64,000 nucleotides of DNA, from contig CADCGD010000012.1 of assembly GCA_902800925.1 (NCBI GenBank), forward strand, positions 1-64,000, read 5' to 3'. The notes under the pieces were generated by a model that saw nothing but the letters and a program-made list of their open reading frames with translations, searched no databases and was not told the origin of the DNA. Source of the DNA: an uncultured Bacteroidales bacterium (GTDB taxonomy: Bacteria; Bacteroidota; Bacteroidia; Bacteroidales; Bacteroidaceae). A program made the translations under genes and the position numbers. This document shows, piece after piece, positions 53,325 through 61,903 of the stretch (position 1 is the stretch's first letter; each line of letters begins with the position of its first letter).

Positions 53325-54261
53325 TGTGTTGTAACAAATTTAAAGCCTTATCGAAGTCATCGATGACATCGCCATTCGGGAGGGTAACGCTGATACTTAC
53401 TTTGGGCTTGTAGATGCGTTTGCCGTATTCGTTCTCAAACCAGCTGCCACCACACTGGCGAACGATGTAGTCGCCCTTCGAGTCGTGCAGCGTGAGTGTG
53501 AGGCACATACAATCATCGCCTTCCGATTCGTCGATGTCGTGGGCGATGACCTCACTGGGACAGCTAAGCTCCACCACGTTGTCATACCAAAATCGGGCTA
53601 TGCAGCGATTGCAGAAACGATTGGGCATATCCAATTCGATACCGTGGCGACGGCCACCGTTGAACATGGCAATGCAGTAGTTAAAACCACTCTCAGTGCA
53701 GATGCGGTAAAGTCCCGTTAACTGGAAACGCTGAAATTCGCTATCGGTCTCGATCCAGGCATGCTCGATATAGTCGCCGTTGCCAAAAGTATATCGACCC
53801 TCGGCGGCATAGGCGGGACCATTGATACAGGCGTAGTTCAGGTGGAAGTAGCCCTTGAAGTGGTCGCCACCCGGTAGCCACACCTCACCATCGCCAATGG
53901 GCCCTTTCAGTTCCTGACGAACCCGGTCTTCAAACTGGAAGCCTCCGAGGTAGAGCGGTTTGTCGAGGGCGTACTTAATGGTGGTGACCATGTCTTGGCA
54001 GACGCCCATCTCTCCGCCCGAGCCACTGTAACCTACTTCCACCTCCTTGCCTGGCGTGATGCGGAAGGTCTTGCCGTCGTACTCCAGTTCGAGGAGTGTA
54101 AAATCGTAGTGCCGCACGATGCTGCCGGGCAGTCCCGGCAAAGGTTTACCGACAATGATTTTTGTGACATCCACTTCGACGGACTCTTTCAGGCTATGAT
54201 GCACCACGGCACCGCGGTCACTATAGTCTTCATAACGATTGATGAGGATTGCTTTTGCCAT
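53311..54261 (-). CDS. Unrecognised beta-rich protein, weakly MORN-like
   Basis: 316 residues, no signal peptide. The middle part (GDGEVWLPGGDHFKGYFHL, AEGRYTFGNGDYIEHAWIE) has the Gly/Tyr/Asp rhythm of MORN repeats. The first 70 residues (RGAVVHHSLKESVEVDV, FTLLELEYDGKTFRITPGK) and the last 80 (LTLTLHDSKGDYIVRQCGGSWF) form separate beta-type segments. Function unknown; it belongs to the kinase operon by spacing. Confidence 0.7.
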   Translation of the reverse strand: MAKAILINRYEDYSDRGAVVHHSLKESVEVDVTKIIVGKPLPGLPGSIVRHYDFTLLELEYDGKTFRITPGKEVEVGYSGSGGEMGVCQDMVTTIKYALDKPLYLGGFQFEDRVRQELKGPIGDGEVWLPGGDHFKGYFHLNYACINGPAYAAEGRYTFGNGDYIEHAWIETDSEFQRFQLTGLYRICTESGFNYCIAMFNGGRRHGIELDMPNRFCNRCIARFWYDNVVELSCPSEVIAHDIDESEGDDCMCLTLTLHDSKGDYIVRQCGGSWFENEYGKRIYKPKVSISVTLPNGDVIDDFDKALNLLQHNDKD

Positions 54262-54279
54262 AACACCTTGCTTAAGTAG

Positions 54280-54891
54280 TTAATCGAACATCACTCTGGG
54301 GTTCAACTCATGGGGCGACTGCCACTCGATACCACGCTCGGCCAGCACGTTGCGCAACACAGACCAATAGGCAAAGCAGAAGCCCATGCCACGAGGCGTG
54401 TCGCCTAAACGGCGGTCGGTTTCTTGCTCCACATCGTAGAAGTTTTCTTCCCACTCAAAAGTACGCTCTACAGGGTCAGACTTCAGATGTCTACCGTACT
54501 TCTCGCGAAACTCGCTGTCACTGACGTGCTCTGTGTCAATATAGTCCTCCAACTTCCGGATATGCTCGCTGAGTTCCTCAGCCAGATACGGATCGTTTTT
54601 CAGGTCGTCTTCGCTAGACAGGGCCAACTGCTCTTGCTCATAGCGGCGGATAGCCAACACACGGCGCGGCACATCGTATTCAGGCAGATAGTCCACCATC
54701 GCCTCAATGGCGCGTACCTGCCCTATACCCTGTTCCTCAGCATCTTCTATGCCACGCAGCAACTGCATAAACTCATCAGCCAGCGGCAGGTTGCGCCACT
54801 CGCGCATGTCTTCTGCATTCTCGCGCATCTCGTTGACGATAGCCAAGAGGCGTTCTGTTATTATCTCGATATCACTCATTGTGTTACTCAT
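54280..54891 (-). CDS. Acidic helical protein of unknown function
   Basis: 203 residues (a second ATG lies 4 codons in). Predicted almost all helical and acidic (RLLAIVNEMRENAEDMREW, YEQEQLALSSEDDL). C-terminal part TPRGMGFCFAYWSVLRNVLAERGIEWQSPHELNPRVMFD is the most distinctive and could be matched in a profile search. No signal peptide. Part of the kinase operon (gaps of 18 and 10 nt). Confidence 0.75.
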   Translation of the reverse strand: MSNTMSDIEIITERLLAIVNEMRENAEDMREWRNLPLADEFMQLLRGIEDAEEQGIGQVRAIEAMVDYLPEYDVPRRVLAIRRYEQEQLALSSEDDLKNDPYLAEELSEHIRKLEDYIDTEHVSDSEFREKYGRHLKSDPVERTFEWEENFYDVEQETDRRLGDTPRGMGFCFAYWSVLRNVLAERGIEWQSPHELNPRVMFD

Positions 54892-54901
54892 TTTTCAATT
54901 C

Positions 54902-56341
54902 TTACACGCATTTCACCTCCAACGAGTCCTCGATGGTGTAGTCGTAGTCTTCGTCATAGATGGTGGCAGTAGACCTTCGGGCATCCTTGAACTGCAGACT
55001 CTCACCGCGATGAATAGTCACCTGCTGCGCCGTGTTATCGGCAAAGAACTTTGCCTTTACCTCAATGGTGACGCTGTCGGGGGTGACGGCCATGATATTG
55101 ATGCCCGAGCCCTTCATGTTGAAACTGCTGTCTTTACTGATTGTCATGGCATCGGCATAGTGAGTGTAGCCCACTTCCGTTAACAGAAGGAGGAATGTGC
55201 CCGTCTGGTCGTAGTCGAAACCGCTGTGGTGTTCCTTGACGACCAGCATCGGTGTCTCTATCGACGGGTCGGCCTTGATGCTGTCGGCTTGCAGCATGCT
55301 GTTTTCCCACACGCCTTCGAAGCGCAAACCACTCTTGAAGGTATATACGCCATGTCCGTCGGCATCATACTCGAGATGGTCGCCGTTGGCATAGTCCCAC
55401 ACACCCGCTCCTACGGCTTTTCCGTCTTCGAAATCGCTCTCAAACCGGTTTTTCCCGTTTGTAAAGTTGCCATCGAAGTTGTCCGAGACGACAACACCAT
55501 GGCCGTGACGCTTGCCCTCACGGAACTCACCGGTGTAGGTCTCCGTCACCGTGGCGCAGTGCAGTCCTTTTTCGCTGCTTTCAGTGGCCACACCCTGTCC
55601 ATGCTCCTTGTCGTCAAGCCATTCGCCCTTGTAGTCGGAGGTATAGCGTCTGCCTCCTTTCGAGAACTGGTGGTAGTGTCCCTTGCCGCAGCGCATGCCG
55701 TTTTTCCACTCGCCATCGTATTCGCCATAATAGCCGTTCAACTTGTAATCCATGTGTCCGCTACCATGCGGCTGGCCCTCGGCATTCACGTCGCCCCTAT
55801 AGTGGTTGCCGTTGTCGAAGCTTACCTCCACAGGATCGTTCATCAGTTCGTGCTGGTGTTCTTCATAGAGTTCCTTCGACCGCTCGTCGCCTAGTTCCAT
55901 GCCTTGCTGCCACTGTTCCAGTGCACCGTTCACGTCGGGGTTGCCGTCGGCCGTCCAATCACCGGCATACAGCATATCGCCAAGGGAGCTATAGGCACCG
56001 GCATATCCAAGATCTGCTGCTTGACAGAATTCCAACCAGGCCATCGCATTATTATACTCGTCGTAATAGTACATTTGCCCCCGCAGGTTGTGGGCCGCTC
56101 CTACGTAAAAAGCATACTCTTCCTCCTCCTTCTCCTCATACCACTCGAAGACTTTCTCTATCCAATCTTTGGCGTGTTTGTTGGCATCGTCATCCTCACA
56201 GTCTTCATAATAATAGACAGCAATAGCCACACCAGAAGGTATATCCTTACCCTCTGCAGCCTTCATGAAGCACTCCAGTGCTTTCTCCCTATCCTCATTA
56301 TAGAGGCGGAATCCTTCATCTCTGTACTCTTCGTTATTCAT
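54902..56341 (-). CDS. Sel1-like and MORN repeat protein
   Basis: 479 residues from ATG 56341 (MNNEEYRDEGF). Residues 1-170 contain Sel1/TPR-like helices (GFRLYNEDREKALECFMKAAEGKD, LEFCQAADLGYAGAYSSLGDMLY). Residues about 185-345 contain at least six MORN repeats (YRGDVNAEGQPHGSGHMDY, YDGEWKNGMRCGKGHYHQ, YKGEWLDDKEHGQG, YTGEFREGKRHGHGV, FEGVWENSML). The last 130 residues are unrecognised. MORN repeats bind lipids or proteins; a scaffold role is inferred. Confidence 0.85.
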   Translation of the reverse strand: MNNEEYRDEGFRLYNEDREKALECFMKAAEGKDIPSGVAIAVYYYEDCEDDDANKHAKDWIEKVFEWYEEKEEEEYAFYVGAAHNLRGQMYYYDEYNNAMAWLEFCQAADLGYAGAYSSLGDMLYAGDWTADGNPDVNGALEQWQQGMELGDERSKELYEEHQHELMNDPVEVSFDNGNHYRGDVNAEGQPHGSGHMDYKLNGYYGEYDGEWKNGMRCGKGHYHQFSKGGRRYTSDYKGEWLDDKEHGQGVATESSEKGLHCATVTETYTGEFREGKRHGHGVVVSDNFDGNFTNGKNRFESDFEDGKAVGAGVWDYANGDHLEYDADGHGVYTFKSGLRFEGVWENSMLQADSIKADPSIETPMLVVKEHHSGFDYDQTGTFLLLLTEVGYTHYADAMTISKDSSFNMKGSGINIMAVTPDSVTIEVKAKFFADNTAQQVTIHRGESLQFKDARRSTATIYDEDYDYTIEDSLEVKCV

Positions 56342-56368
56342 AGCGGTAACCAATTATTCATTATACAC

Positions 56369-58294
56369 TTATGTCCAGGCGTCCCATCGTCCATCATCCG
56401 CATCGTCTTCGTAATCCATGATGAGCAGACCGCCACTGTACTGGTCGATGAGTCGGTAGGTTGTGATAATGTCTTCTGTTGTCTTAAAACTGTGGCAATC
56501 GTGGGTGGGGTCCTCCTGACAGATGATGATGGGACCTCGCACCTCCTGACCCGTACCATAGAGCATGGTACCAATGGCATTGTCGTCAAGGTTCTTGGCG
56601 TATGCGTCGCGATCGCAGTACATCACTAATGGTAGGTCGAGTTCACCCTCCTTGTATATCTTGTCTAACAACGGTGAGTAGTGCACGGCATCCAGTCCTT
56701 CGCCGTCAATGAGCTCCTTTGCCATCTCCTTATGCGATTTCATCTTATAGACATCGACTTCCGCCACATTTATGTGACCAGAGGGCCAGATAATGAGAAC
56801 AACCGGTTCAGTAGCTGTCTTTTCTCTCTTCGTTATTACCAACTTGGGGTACATGGGTTGCCAATACTTCTCAATCTCTTCCTTGTGTTGCAACAGGAAC
56901 GTGGGGTCGCTTTGCAGGCGCAAGCCTCGTAGGGCATCATTATCACCACCCGAATAGCGAACGGCCTTCAGCCAGAGTTCAGCAATCTGAAGACGGTCCA
57001 GATGTTCGTGGTGATCTTCGGCAAGTTCTGCCAATTTGCAGATACACTCAATATTCCCCAACTTTACGCCGTCTTTCAAATACCGCACTGCCAAACCTTC
57101 ATTCACCCTGTAACCCAGACCGCCATAGTGGTATTGCAGCCATAGCTCATAGGCGCACCATCCTTCGCCACGCTTCAGACCGAGCAACAAGCGTTCGTGA
57201 AGTTCCTCGTGCAGTCGTTTCTGTTCCTCTTCGGGGAATTCCTGGAAGTCCTCTTGCGTCATATCCGCGCGGAACAAGCAGCACAGACCACTGCCACGGT
57301 TGATGCCTTCCTCCATCAGTTCTTCATAGAGTGCCATATTGCCACGCTCCTTGTAGATATTGGCCAGATAGTAATAGTCATCCCACTGTCCGTTCTTCGT
57401 CGACAACTCGTACATGCGGATGACATCTTCCTCCCGACCCTCCATAAGTTCGTAGCTGTAGGCCAGGAAAGAGTACCACATGGGGTCGATATCAGTTGAG
57501 AGCTTTTCTTCTATCTCATGGGCAACCTTCTCTGGCTCGGCTTCGCAGCCGTTGCCGAAGATGCGGTTACGGGTCAGTTCCAGCTTAGCCCACTCGCTGC
57601 CTTGCTGGGCGGCTATCTTCATCAGACGGCGACACGAGTCCATGTCTACACGGTTCTCCTTCGTTTCGCCATATTGCCACATACGGGCGTAGGCAACGTA
57701 TGCTTCGGGCAAGACTCCCCTGTTGGAATAGAACAGTTCTTCAGCTTCTTGCATCGATGACTCTGTGGGCAGCGTATAATACAGCCAGCGACCGTAGCCA
57801 TACTGGGCATAGGCATCGCCTTGCTTCGCTACATTACGCAGGGCCTCTACGTCATCGTTTGTTAGCTGCAAGACCCTTAGCCTTGTGCGGAAACGACGCA
57901 GGAAAGCTTCGTTGTGGGTAATCTTCAGTGTGCGGTCTTCCTCCTTCAGCCACAAGGACAGCCAGAAGGTGGTGTAGCTCATACCCGTCTCGCCAAAGCT
58001 GAACGAACCGTCTTCCGGGGTGATGGTATATTCCTTCTCACCATACTGAAACGTCAGCGAGTACTCGTCGAAGTCTTTTACTATGATACGATCATACAGA
58101 CCACCCCATTCGCCGCTCATTGGTAGGCGACTCTTCGACAACAACTTATCCTTCTCGACGGGATAGTCGGGGCGGGGATTCTCTTTCGTGGGCCGTTCAA
58201 ACTCAATGGTGTGGCATTCGGTATGACGATCGGCCCGCCAGTCAACGCTCAGCAGTGCCTTTGTCCATGTCTTCTTCTCAGTAGTACTATTCAT
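56369..58294 (-). CDS. Sel1-repeat protein with DUF3846-like C-terminus
   Basis: 641 residues from ATG 58294 (MNSTTEKKTW). First gene of the ten-gene operon. N-terminal beta domain (about 1-125), Sel1/TPR-like helical repeats about 150-460 (AKQGDAYAQYGYGRWLYY, KIAAQQGSEWAKLELTRN, DGVKLGNIECICKLAELA), and a C-terminal 130 residues (VVLIIWPSGHINVAEVDVYKMKSHKEMAKELIDGEGLDAVHY) that look like DUF3846. Cytosolic; probable adaptor. Confidence 0.75.
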   Translation of the reverse strand: MNSTTEKKTWTKALLSVDWRADRHTECHTIEFERPTKENPRPDYPVEKDKLLSKSRLPMSGEWGGLYDRIIVKDFDEYSLTFQYGEKEYTITPEDGSFSFGETGMSYTTFWLSLWLKEEDRTLKITHNEAFLRRFRTRLRVLQLTNDDVEALRNVAKQGDAYAQYGYGRWLYYTLPTESSMQEAEELFYSNRGVLPEAYVAYARMWQYGETKENRVDMDSCRRLMKIAAQQGSEWAKLELTRNRIFGNGCEAEPEKVAHEIEEKLSTDIDPMWYSFLAYSYELMEGREEDVIRMYELSTKNGQWDDYYYLANIYKERGNMALYEELMEEGINRGSGLCCLFRADMTQEDFQEFPEEEQKRLHEELHERLLLGLKRGEGWCAYELWLQYHYGGLGYRVNEGLAVRYLKDGVKLGNIECICKLAELAEDHHEHLDRLQIAELWLKAVRYSGGDNDALRGLRLQSDPTFLLQHKEEIEKYWQPMYPKLVITKREKTATEPVVLIIWPSGHINVAEVDVYKMKSHKEMAKELIDGEGLDAVHYSPLLDKIYKEGELDLPLVMYCDRDAYAKNLDDNAIGTMLYGTGQEVRGPIIICQEDPTHDCHSFKTTEDIITTYRLIDQYSGGLLIMDYEDDADDGRWDAWT

Positions 58295-58314
58295 AGCTAT
58301 CACTCATAAATGGG

Positions 58315-58354
58315 AAAAAGCGTCCCGGCTCTTGACGAGTCAGGCCGCTTTTTT
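58315..58354 (-). terminator. Terminator-like hairpin after EF-G2, directly before the kinase operon
   Basis: Minus-strand AAAAAGCG...CGCTTTTT (8-bp stem with a weaker inner GACTC/GAGCC stem). It ends 20 nt before the first ATG of the operon (58294), and no consensus promoter fits between them. It either terminates EF-G2 or works as an attenuator in the operon leader. Confidence 0.65.
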
Positions 58355-58379
58355 GTATAATGTCTGCGGAACAGATGTA

Positions 58380-60518
58380 TTAATCCTCGTCCTTCATCTC
58401 AGCCTCATGCTCCTTGATCAGAGCCTGCTGGATGTCGTTCGGCACAAGTTCGTAGCTGCTGAAAGCTGTGGTGAACGAAGCACGGCCACCAGTCAGAGAG
58501 GACAGAGCGATAGAGTATGAAGCAAGTTCCTTCAAAGGAATCTTAGCAGTCAGTTTCTGATAACCGTTCTCTGAGTCCATACCCATGATGATGGCACGAC
58601 GACCCTGCAGGTCTGACATCACATCACCCATGTAGTCGGCAGGAACAAGCACCTCCAGGTCATAGATAGGCTCGAGCACCTTAGGACCAGCCTCCTTGAA
58701 GGCAGCGCTGAAGGCGTTACGGGCTGCCAGCATGAACGACAACTCGTTAGAGTCTACTGGGTGCATCTTACCATCATAGACGATGACGCGGACGTCGCGG
58801 GCATAAGAACCAGTCAACGGGCCCTGCTCCATACGCTCCATGACACCCTTCAAGATGGCGGGCATGAAGCGCATATCGATGGCACCACCAACAACGCTGT
58901 TGATGAAGACGAGCTTGCCACCCCACTCCAGGTCTTTCTCTTCCTTCGACTTGATGTTCATCTTGAACTCCTGACCGCCAATGGTGAATGAGGTAGGATC
59001 TGGCATGCCGTCGGTATAAGGCTCCACAATCAGGTGAACCTCACCAAACTGTCCTGCACCACCAGACTGCTTCTTATGACGATAGTCGGCACGAGCCATC
59101 TTCGTGATGGTTTCACGATAAGGAATCTTCGGCTCCTGATACTCAACCTGGATTTTCTCGTTGTTCTCCATACGCCACTTCAAGGTGCGCAGGTGGAACT
59201 CACCCTGACCATGAACAATAATCTGGCGCAACTCCTTAGACTGCTCAACGACCCAAGTGGGATCCTCCTGGCGCATCTTCTGCAGGGCAGCCATCATCTT
59301 CTCGGTCTCAGCCTCGTTGACGGCCTTGATGGCACGCGAGAACTTCGAGTTAGGATATTTGATGAAGTCGAACTTATTCTCTACATCCTTGCCATTCAGC
59401 GTGTTACCAGTCTTTACGTCCTTCAGTTTCACCGTACAGCCGATGTCACCTGCACGCAGTTCGTCAACCTGAATACGGTTAGCACCTGCACAAGCATACA
59501 GCGTACCCATACGCTCCTTAGAACCACGATCGGCATTGGTCAGGTCATCGCCACTCTTCACGACACCGCTCATCACCTTGAAGTACTGAACCTCACCGAT
59601 ATGGGGCTCAACACCGGTCTTGAAGAAATAGAGTGATTCAGGACCGTTGGCATCAGCAGGAACATCCTTGCCTGCAGCGTTCTTGATGACAGGCATCTCG
59701 CTCACGAAGGGAACCACGTTGCCGAGGAACTCCATCAGACGACGAACACCCATGTCGCGACCAGCACAAACGCAGAAGACGGGGAAGATAGAACGAGTAA
59801 CCAGACCCTTGCGGATACCCTCACGCATCTCGTCCTCGCTGAGGTCCTCGCTCTCGAAGAACTTCTCCATCAGTGTATCGTCGCCAGCGGCAGCAGCCTC
59901 AACGAGAGCAGCTTTCCACTCCTTGGCCTTCTCTAACTGGTCGGCAGGAATATCTTCGATGATGGGAGCACCACCCTCGGGCTTCCAAGAGTACTTCTTC
60001 ATCAGCAGCACGTCGATGACGCTGTTGAAGCCAGCACCTGTCTGGATAGGATACTGCACAGGAACGCAGTTCGGACCATAGACCTCCTTCAGATTGTTCA
60101 GAATCTGGTCGAAGTCGCAGTTGTCGCGATCCAACTGATTCACCAAGAAGATAACGGGCTTCTTCAGTTTCTCCGTGTTGCGGAAAGCATTCATCGTGCC
60201 CACCTCAGGACCATACTGACCATTGACCACAATCACGGCCTGGTCGGTAACGTTCATGGCAGTGATAGAACCACCCACGAAGTCGTCAGAACCCGGACAG
60301 TCGATGATGTTGAGCTTCTTGTTGTTCCACTCTACATGAAAAACAGTAGAGAACACCGAGTAGCCATATTCCTGCTCAACAGGGAAGTAGTCGCTCATGG
60401 TGTTCTTGCCCTCGACAGTACCGCGGCGCTTGATGATGCCAGCTTCGTAGACCATACTTTCGGCAAGAGTAGTCTTGCCGCTACCCGCACTGCCAATGAG
60501 TGCAATGTTTTTGATTAG
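58380..60518 (-). CDS. EF-G paralog (EF-G2 type), start codon missing or non-canonical
   Basis: About 712 residues. Translation factor paralog of Bacteroidota. P-loop IGSAGSGKTTLAESM, G3 motif DCPGSDDF where EF-G has DTPGH (the His needed for GTP hydrolysis is Ser), G4 NQLDRDNC, domains II-V to a normal end. Bacteroides EF-G2 is known as a GTPase-deficient factor used in starvation. In the frame, an ATG at 60542 is followed by TAA at 60521-60519, and the first canonical ATG after it (60455) lies beyond the P-loop. Initiation at CTA 60518, ATC 60515 or ATT 60506, or a damaged start, must be assumed. Confidence 0.85.
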   Translation of the reverse strand, partial: LIKNIALIGSAGSGKTTLAESMVYEAGIIKRRGTVEGKNTMSDYFPVEQEYGYSVFSTVFHVEWNNKKLNIIDCPGSDDFVGGSITAMNVTDQAVIVVNGQYGPEVGTMNAFRNTEKLKKPVIFLVNQLDRDNCDFDQILNNLKEVYGPNCVPVQYPIQTGAGFNSVIDVLLMKKYSWKPEGGAPIIEDIPADQLEKAKEWKAALVEAAAAGDDTLMEKFFESEDLSEDEMREGIRKGLVTRSIFPVFCVCAGRDMGVRRLMEFLGNVVPFVSEMPVIKNAAGKDVPADANGPESLYFFKTGVEPHIGEVQYFKVMSGVVKSGDDLTNADRGSKERMGTLYACAGANRIQVDELRAGDIGCTVKLKDVKTGNTLNGKDVENKFDFIKYPNSKFSRAIKAVNEAETEKMMAALQKMRQEDPTWVVEQSKELRQIIVHGQGEFHLRTLKWRMENNEKIQVEYQEPKIPYRETITKMARADYRHKKQSGGAGQFGEVHLIVEPYTDGMPDPTSFTIGGQEFKMNIKSKEEKDLEWGGKLVFINSVVGGAIDMRFMPAILKGVMERMEQGPLTGSYARDVRVIVYDGKMHPVDSNELSFMLAARNAFSAAFKEAGPKVLEPIYDLEVLVPADYMGDVMSDLQGRRAIIMGMDSENGYQKLTAKIPLKELASYSIALSSLTGGRASFTTAFSSYELVPNDIQQALIKEHEAEMKDED

Positions 60519-60529
60519 TTAACGGAGGC

Positions 60530-60560
60530 TAAAGGTAGACATTTTTGTGCAAAAAACCAA
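60530..60560 (-). promoter_or_regulatory. Probable promoter of EF-G2
   Basis: Minus-strand TTGG at about 60560, 20-nt spacer, TACCTTTA 60537-60530 (last base off consensus). The start would fall near 60525, leaving no room for the ATG at 60542. Confidence 0.45.
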
Positions 60561-60590
60561 CGAAACCTTTCAAATATTAAACTTTATTAG

Positions 60591-60598
60591 TACTTTTG
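60591..60598 (+). promoter_or_regulatory. -7 box of hemW
   Basis: TACTTTTG, 19 nt before ATG 60618. Confidence 0.55.
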
Positions 60599-60617
60599 TA
60601 CTCACAAAGCATACAAG

Positions 60618-61778
60618 ATGGCCGGATTATACATACATATTCCCTTTTGTGCGAGTCGTTGCATCTATTGTGGCTTCTACTCCACAACATCGCTGAGACT
60701 ACGTCAGCGATATGTCGATGCGGTAAAAAAGGAAATGGAAGAAGTTAGAAAGAGGAAGAAGGAGAAAGAGGACCATAGCATTGCAACAATATACCTTGGT
60801 GGTGGTACGCCCAGCCAGTTGACCATTCCACAATTGCACCAGATTTTCGATGCTGTATATAAATATAATAAGGTGGAGATGGATGCTGAGGTCACCATCG
60901 AGATGAATCCTGACGACGTAACAGAGGCTTTTGCTGACGGACTATGTATGCTGCCCGTGAACCGTGTCAGCATGGGAGCACAGACATTCAACGACGAACG
61001 ACTAAAGTGGCTACACCGCAGGCACTCCTCGCATCAAGTAACAGAGGCTATAGAACGGCTGCGCGACAATGGCATCCAGAATATCAGCATCGACCTAATG
61101 TACGGCTTCCCAGGCGAGACACTCGACGACTGGCGACGCGACATCGATGCCGCCCTTTCCCTAGACGTAGAGCATCTCTCAGCCTACTGCTTAATGATAG
61201 AAGAAGGTACCCCGCTGGCAAAAATGGTGCGCAACGGGGACTGTCCCAGCTGTGAGGAGCGAAGCGGATTACAGGGGGACTGTCCCCTAAATGAGGAACT
61301 GGAGCGGCAGATGTACGAACTACTCATTGACAAGCTGACAGCTGCCGGCTACGAGCACTACGAAATCAGTAACTTCTCCAAGCCCGGTTATCGTTCGCGC
61401 CATAACAGCAGTTACTGGAACGACACGCCCTATGTAGGACTTGGTGCCGCCGCCCACTCATACGACGGGCATTGCCGTAGTTGGAACGTAGCCGACATCC
61501 ACCAGTATATCGAGGCTATTGAGCGTGGCGAACTGCCATCAGAACAGGAAGAGATTGATGGTGACACCCATTACAACGACCGCATCACCGTAGCCCTGCG
61601 CACCAGCGACGGCTTGGACCTCACTACCCTCTCCGATCGTCATCGTCACTACTGTATGAAAGAGGCACAGCGATTTCTGGACGACGGTCTACTACAATTG
61701 TGCGACAATCGTCTATCACTGACACGCAAAGGGTTGTTTGTCAGCGACTACATGATGAGTTCACTCGTCATGGTGTAG
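60618..61778 (+). CDS. hemW: Radical SAM heme chaperone HemW (annotated often as coproporphyrinogen III oxidase-like)
   Basis: 386 residues. Radical SAM motif CASRCIYCGF at 11-20, GGGTPSQL, NPDDVT, VSMGAQTFND, IDLMYGFPGET, then the HemN C-terminal domain (YEISNFSKPGYRSRHNSSYWNDTPYVGLGAAAHSY). HemW binds and delivers heme; it is separated from HemN by lacking its N-terminal extension. Residues about 207-225 (DCPSCEERSGLQGDCPLNE) are encoded by a repeat-bearing insert with two GGGGACTGTCCC palindromes. A Lys/Glu-rich stretch near 36-50 comes from a purine tract. Confidence 0.9.
   Translation: MAGLYIHIPFCASRCIYCGFYSTTSLRLRQRYVDAVKKEMEEVRKRKKEKEDHSIATIYLGGGTPSQLTIPQLHQIFDAVYKYNKVEMDAEVTIEMNPDDVTEAFADGLCMLPVNRVSMGAQTFNDERLKWLHRRHSSHQVTEAIERLRDNGIQNISIDLMYGFPGETLDDWRRDIDAALSLDVEHLSAYCLMIEEGTPLAKMVRNGDCPSCEERSGLQGDCPLNEELERQMYELLIDKLTAAGYEHYEISNFSKPGYRSRHNSSYWNDTPYVGLGAAAHSYDGHCRSWNVADIHQYIEAIERGELPSEQEEIDGDTHYNDRITVALRTSDGLDLTTLSDRHRHYCMKEAQRFLDDGLLQLCDNRLSLTRKGLFVSDYMMSSLVMV
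61235..61286 (+). repeat. Two GGGGACTGTCCC(C) palindromes inside hemW
   Basis: GGGGACTGTCCC at 61235-61246 and GGGGACTGTCCCC at 61274-61286, 39 nt apart (a multiple of 3, keeping frame). Confidence 0.7.
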
Positions 61779-61865
61779 TCAATCTTCACCTTTTCTCTTG
61801 TGAATATAGATGGCAATGCCGATAATAACGAGCAAAATGGTTGCTCCAATGTTCATCCAATCCAT
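61779..61865 (-). CDS. 28-residue single-helix membrane protein
   Basis: ATG 61865 (MDWMNIGATILLVIIGIAIYIHKRKGED). One transmembrane helix (about 6-21) followed by a basic KRKGED end, obeying the positive-inside rule. It lies between hemW (its stop directly abuts) and ssrA (39 nt). Too short to prove, but composition is that of a real small membrane protein. Confidence 0.5.
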   Translation of the reverse strand: MDWMNIGATILLVIIGIAIYIHKRKGED

Positions 61866-61903
61866 AAGGCATTTGTATTAATTACCCGACAGCATAACAT
61901 TAG

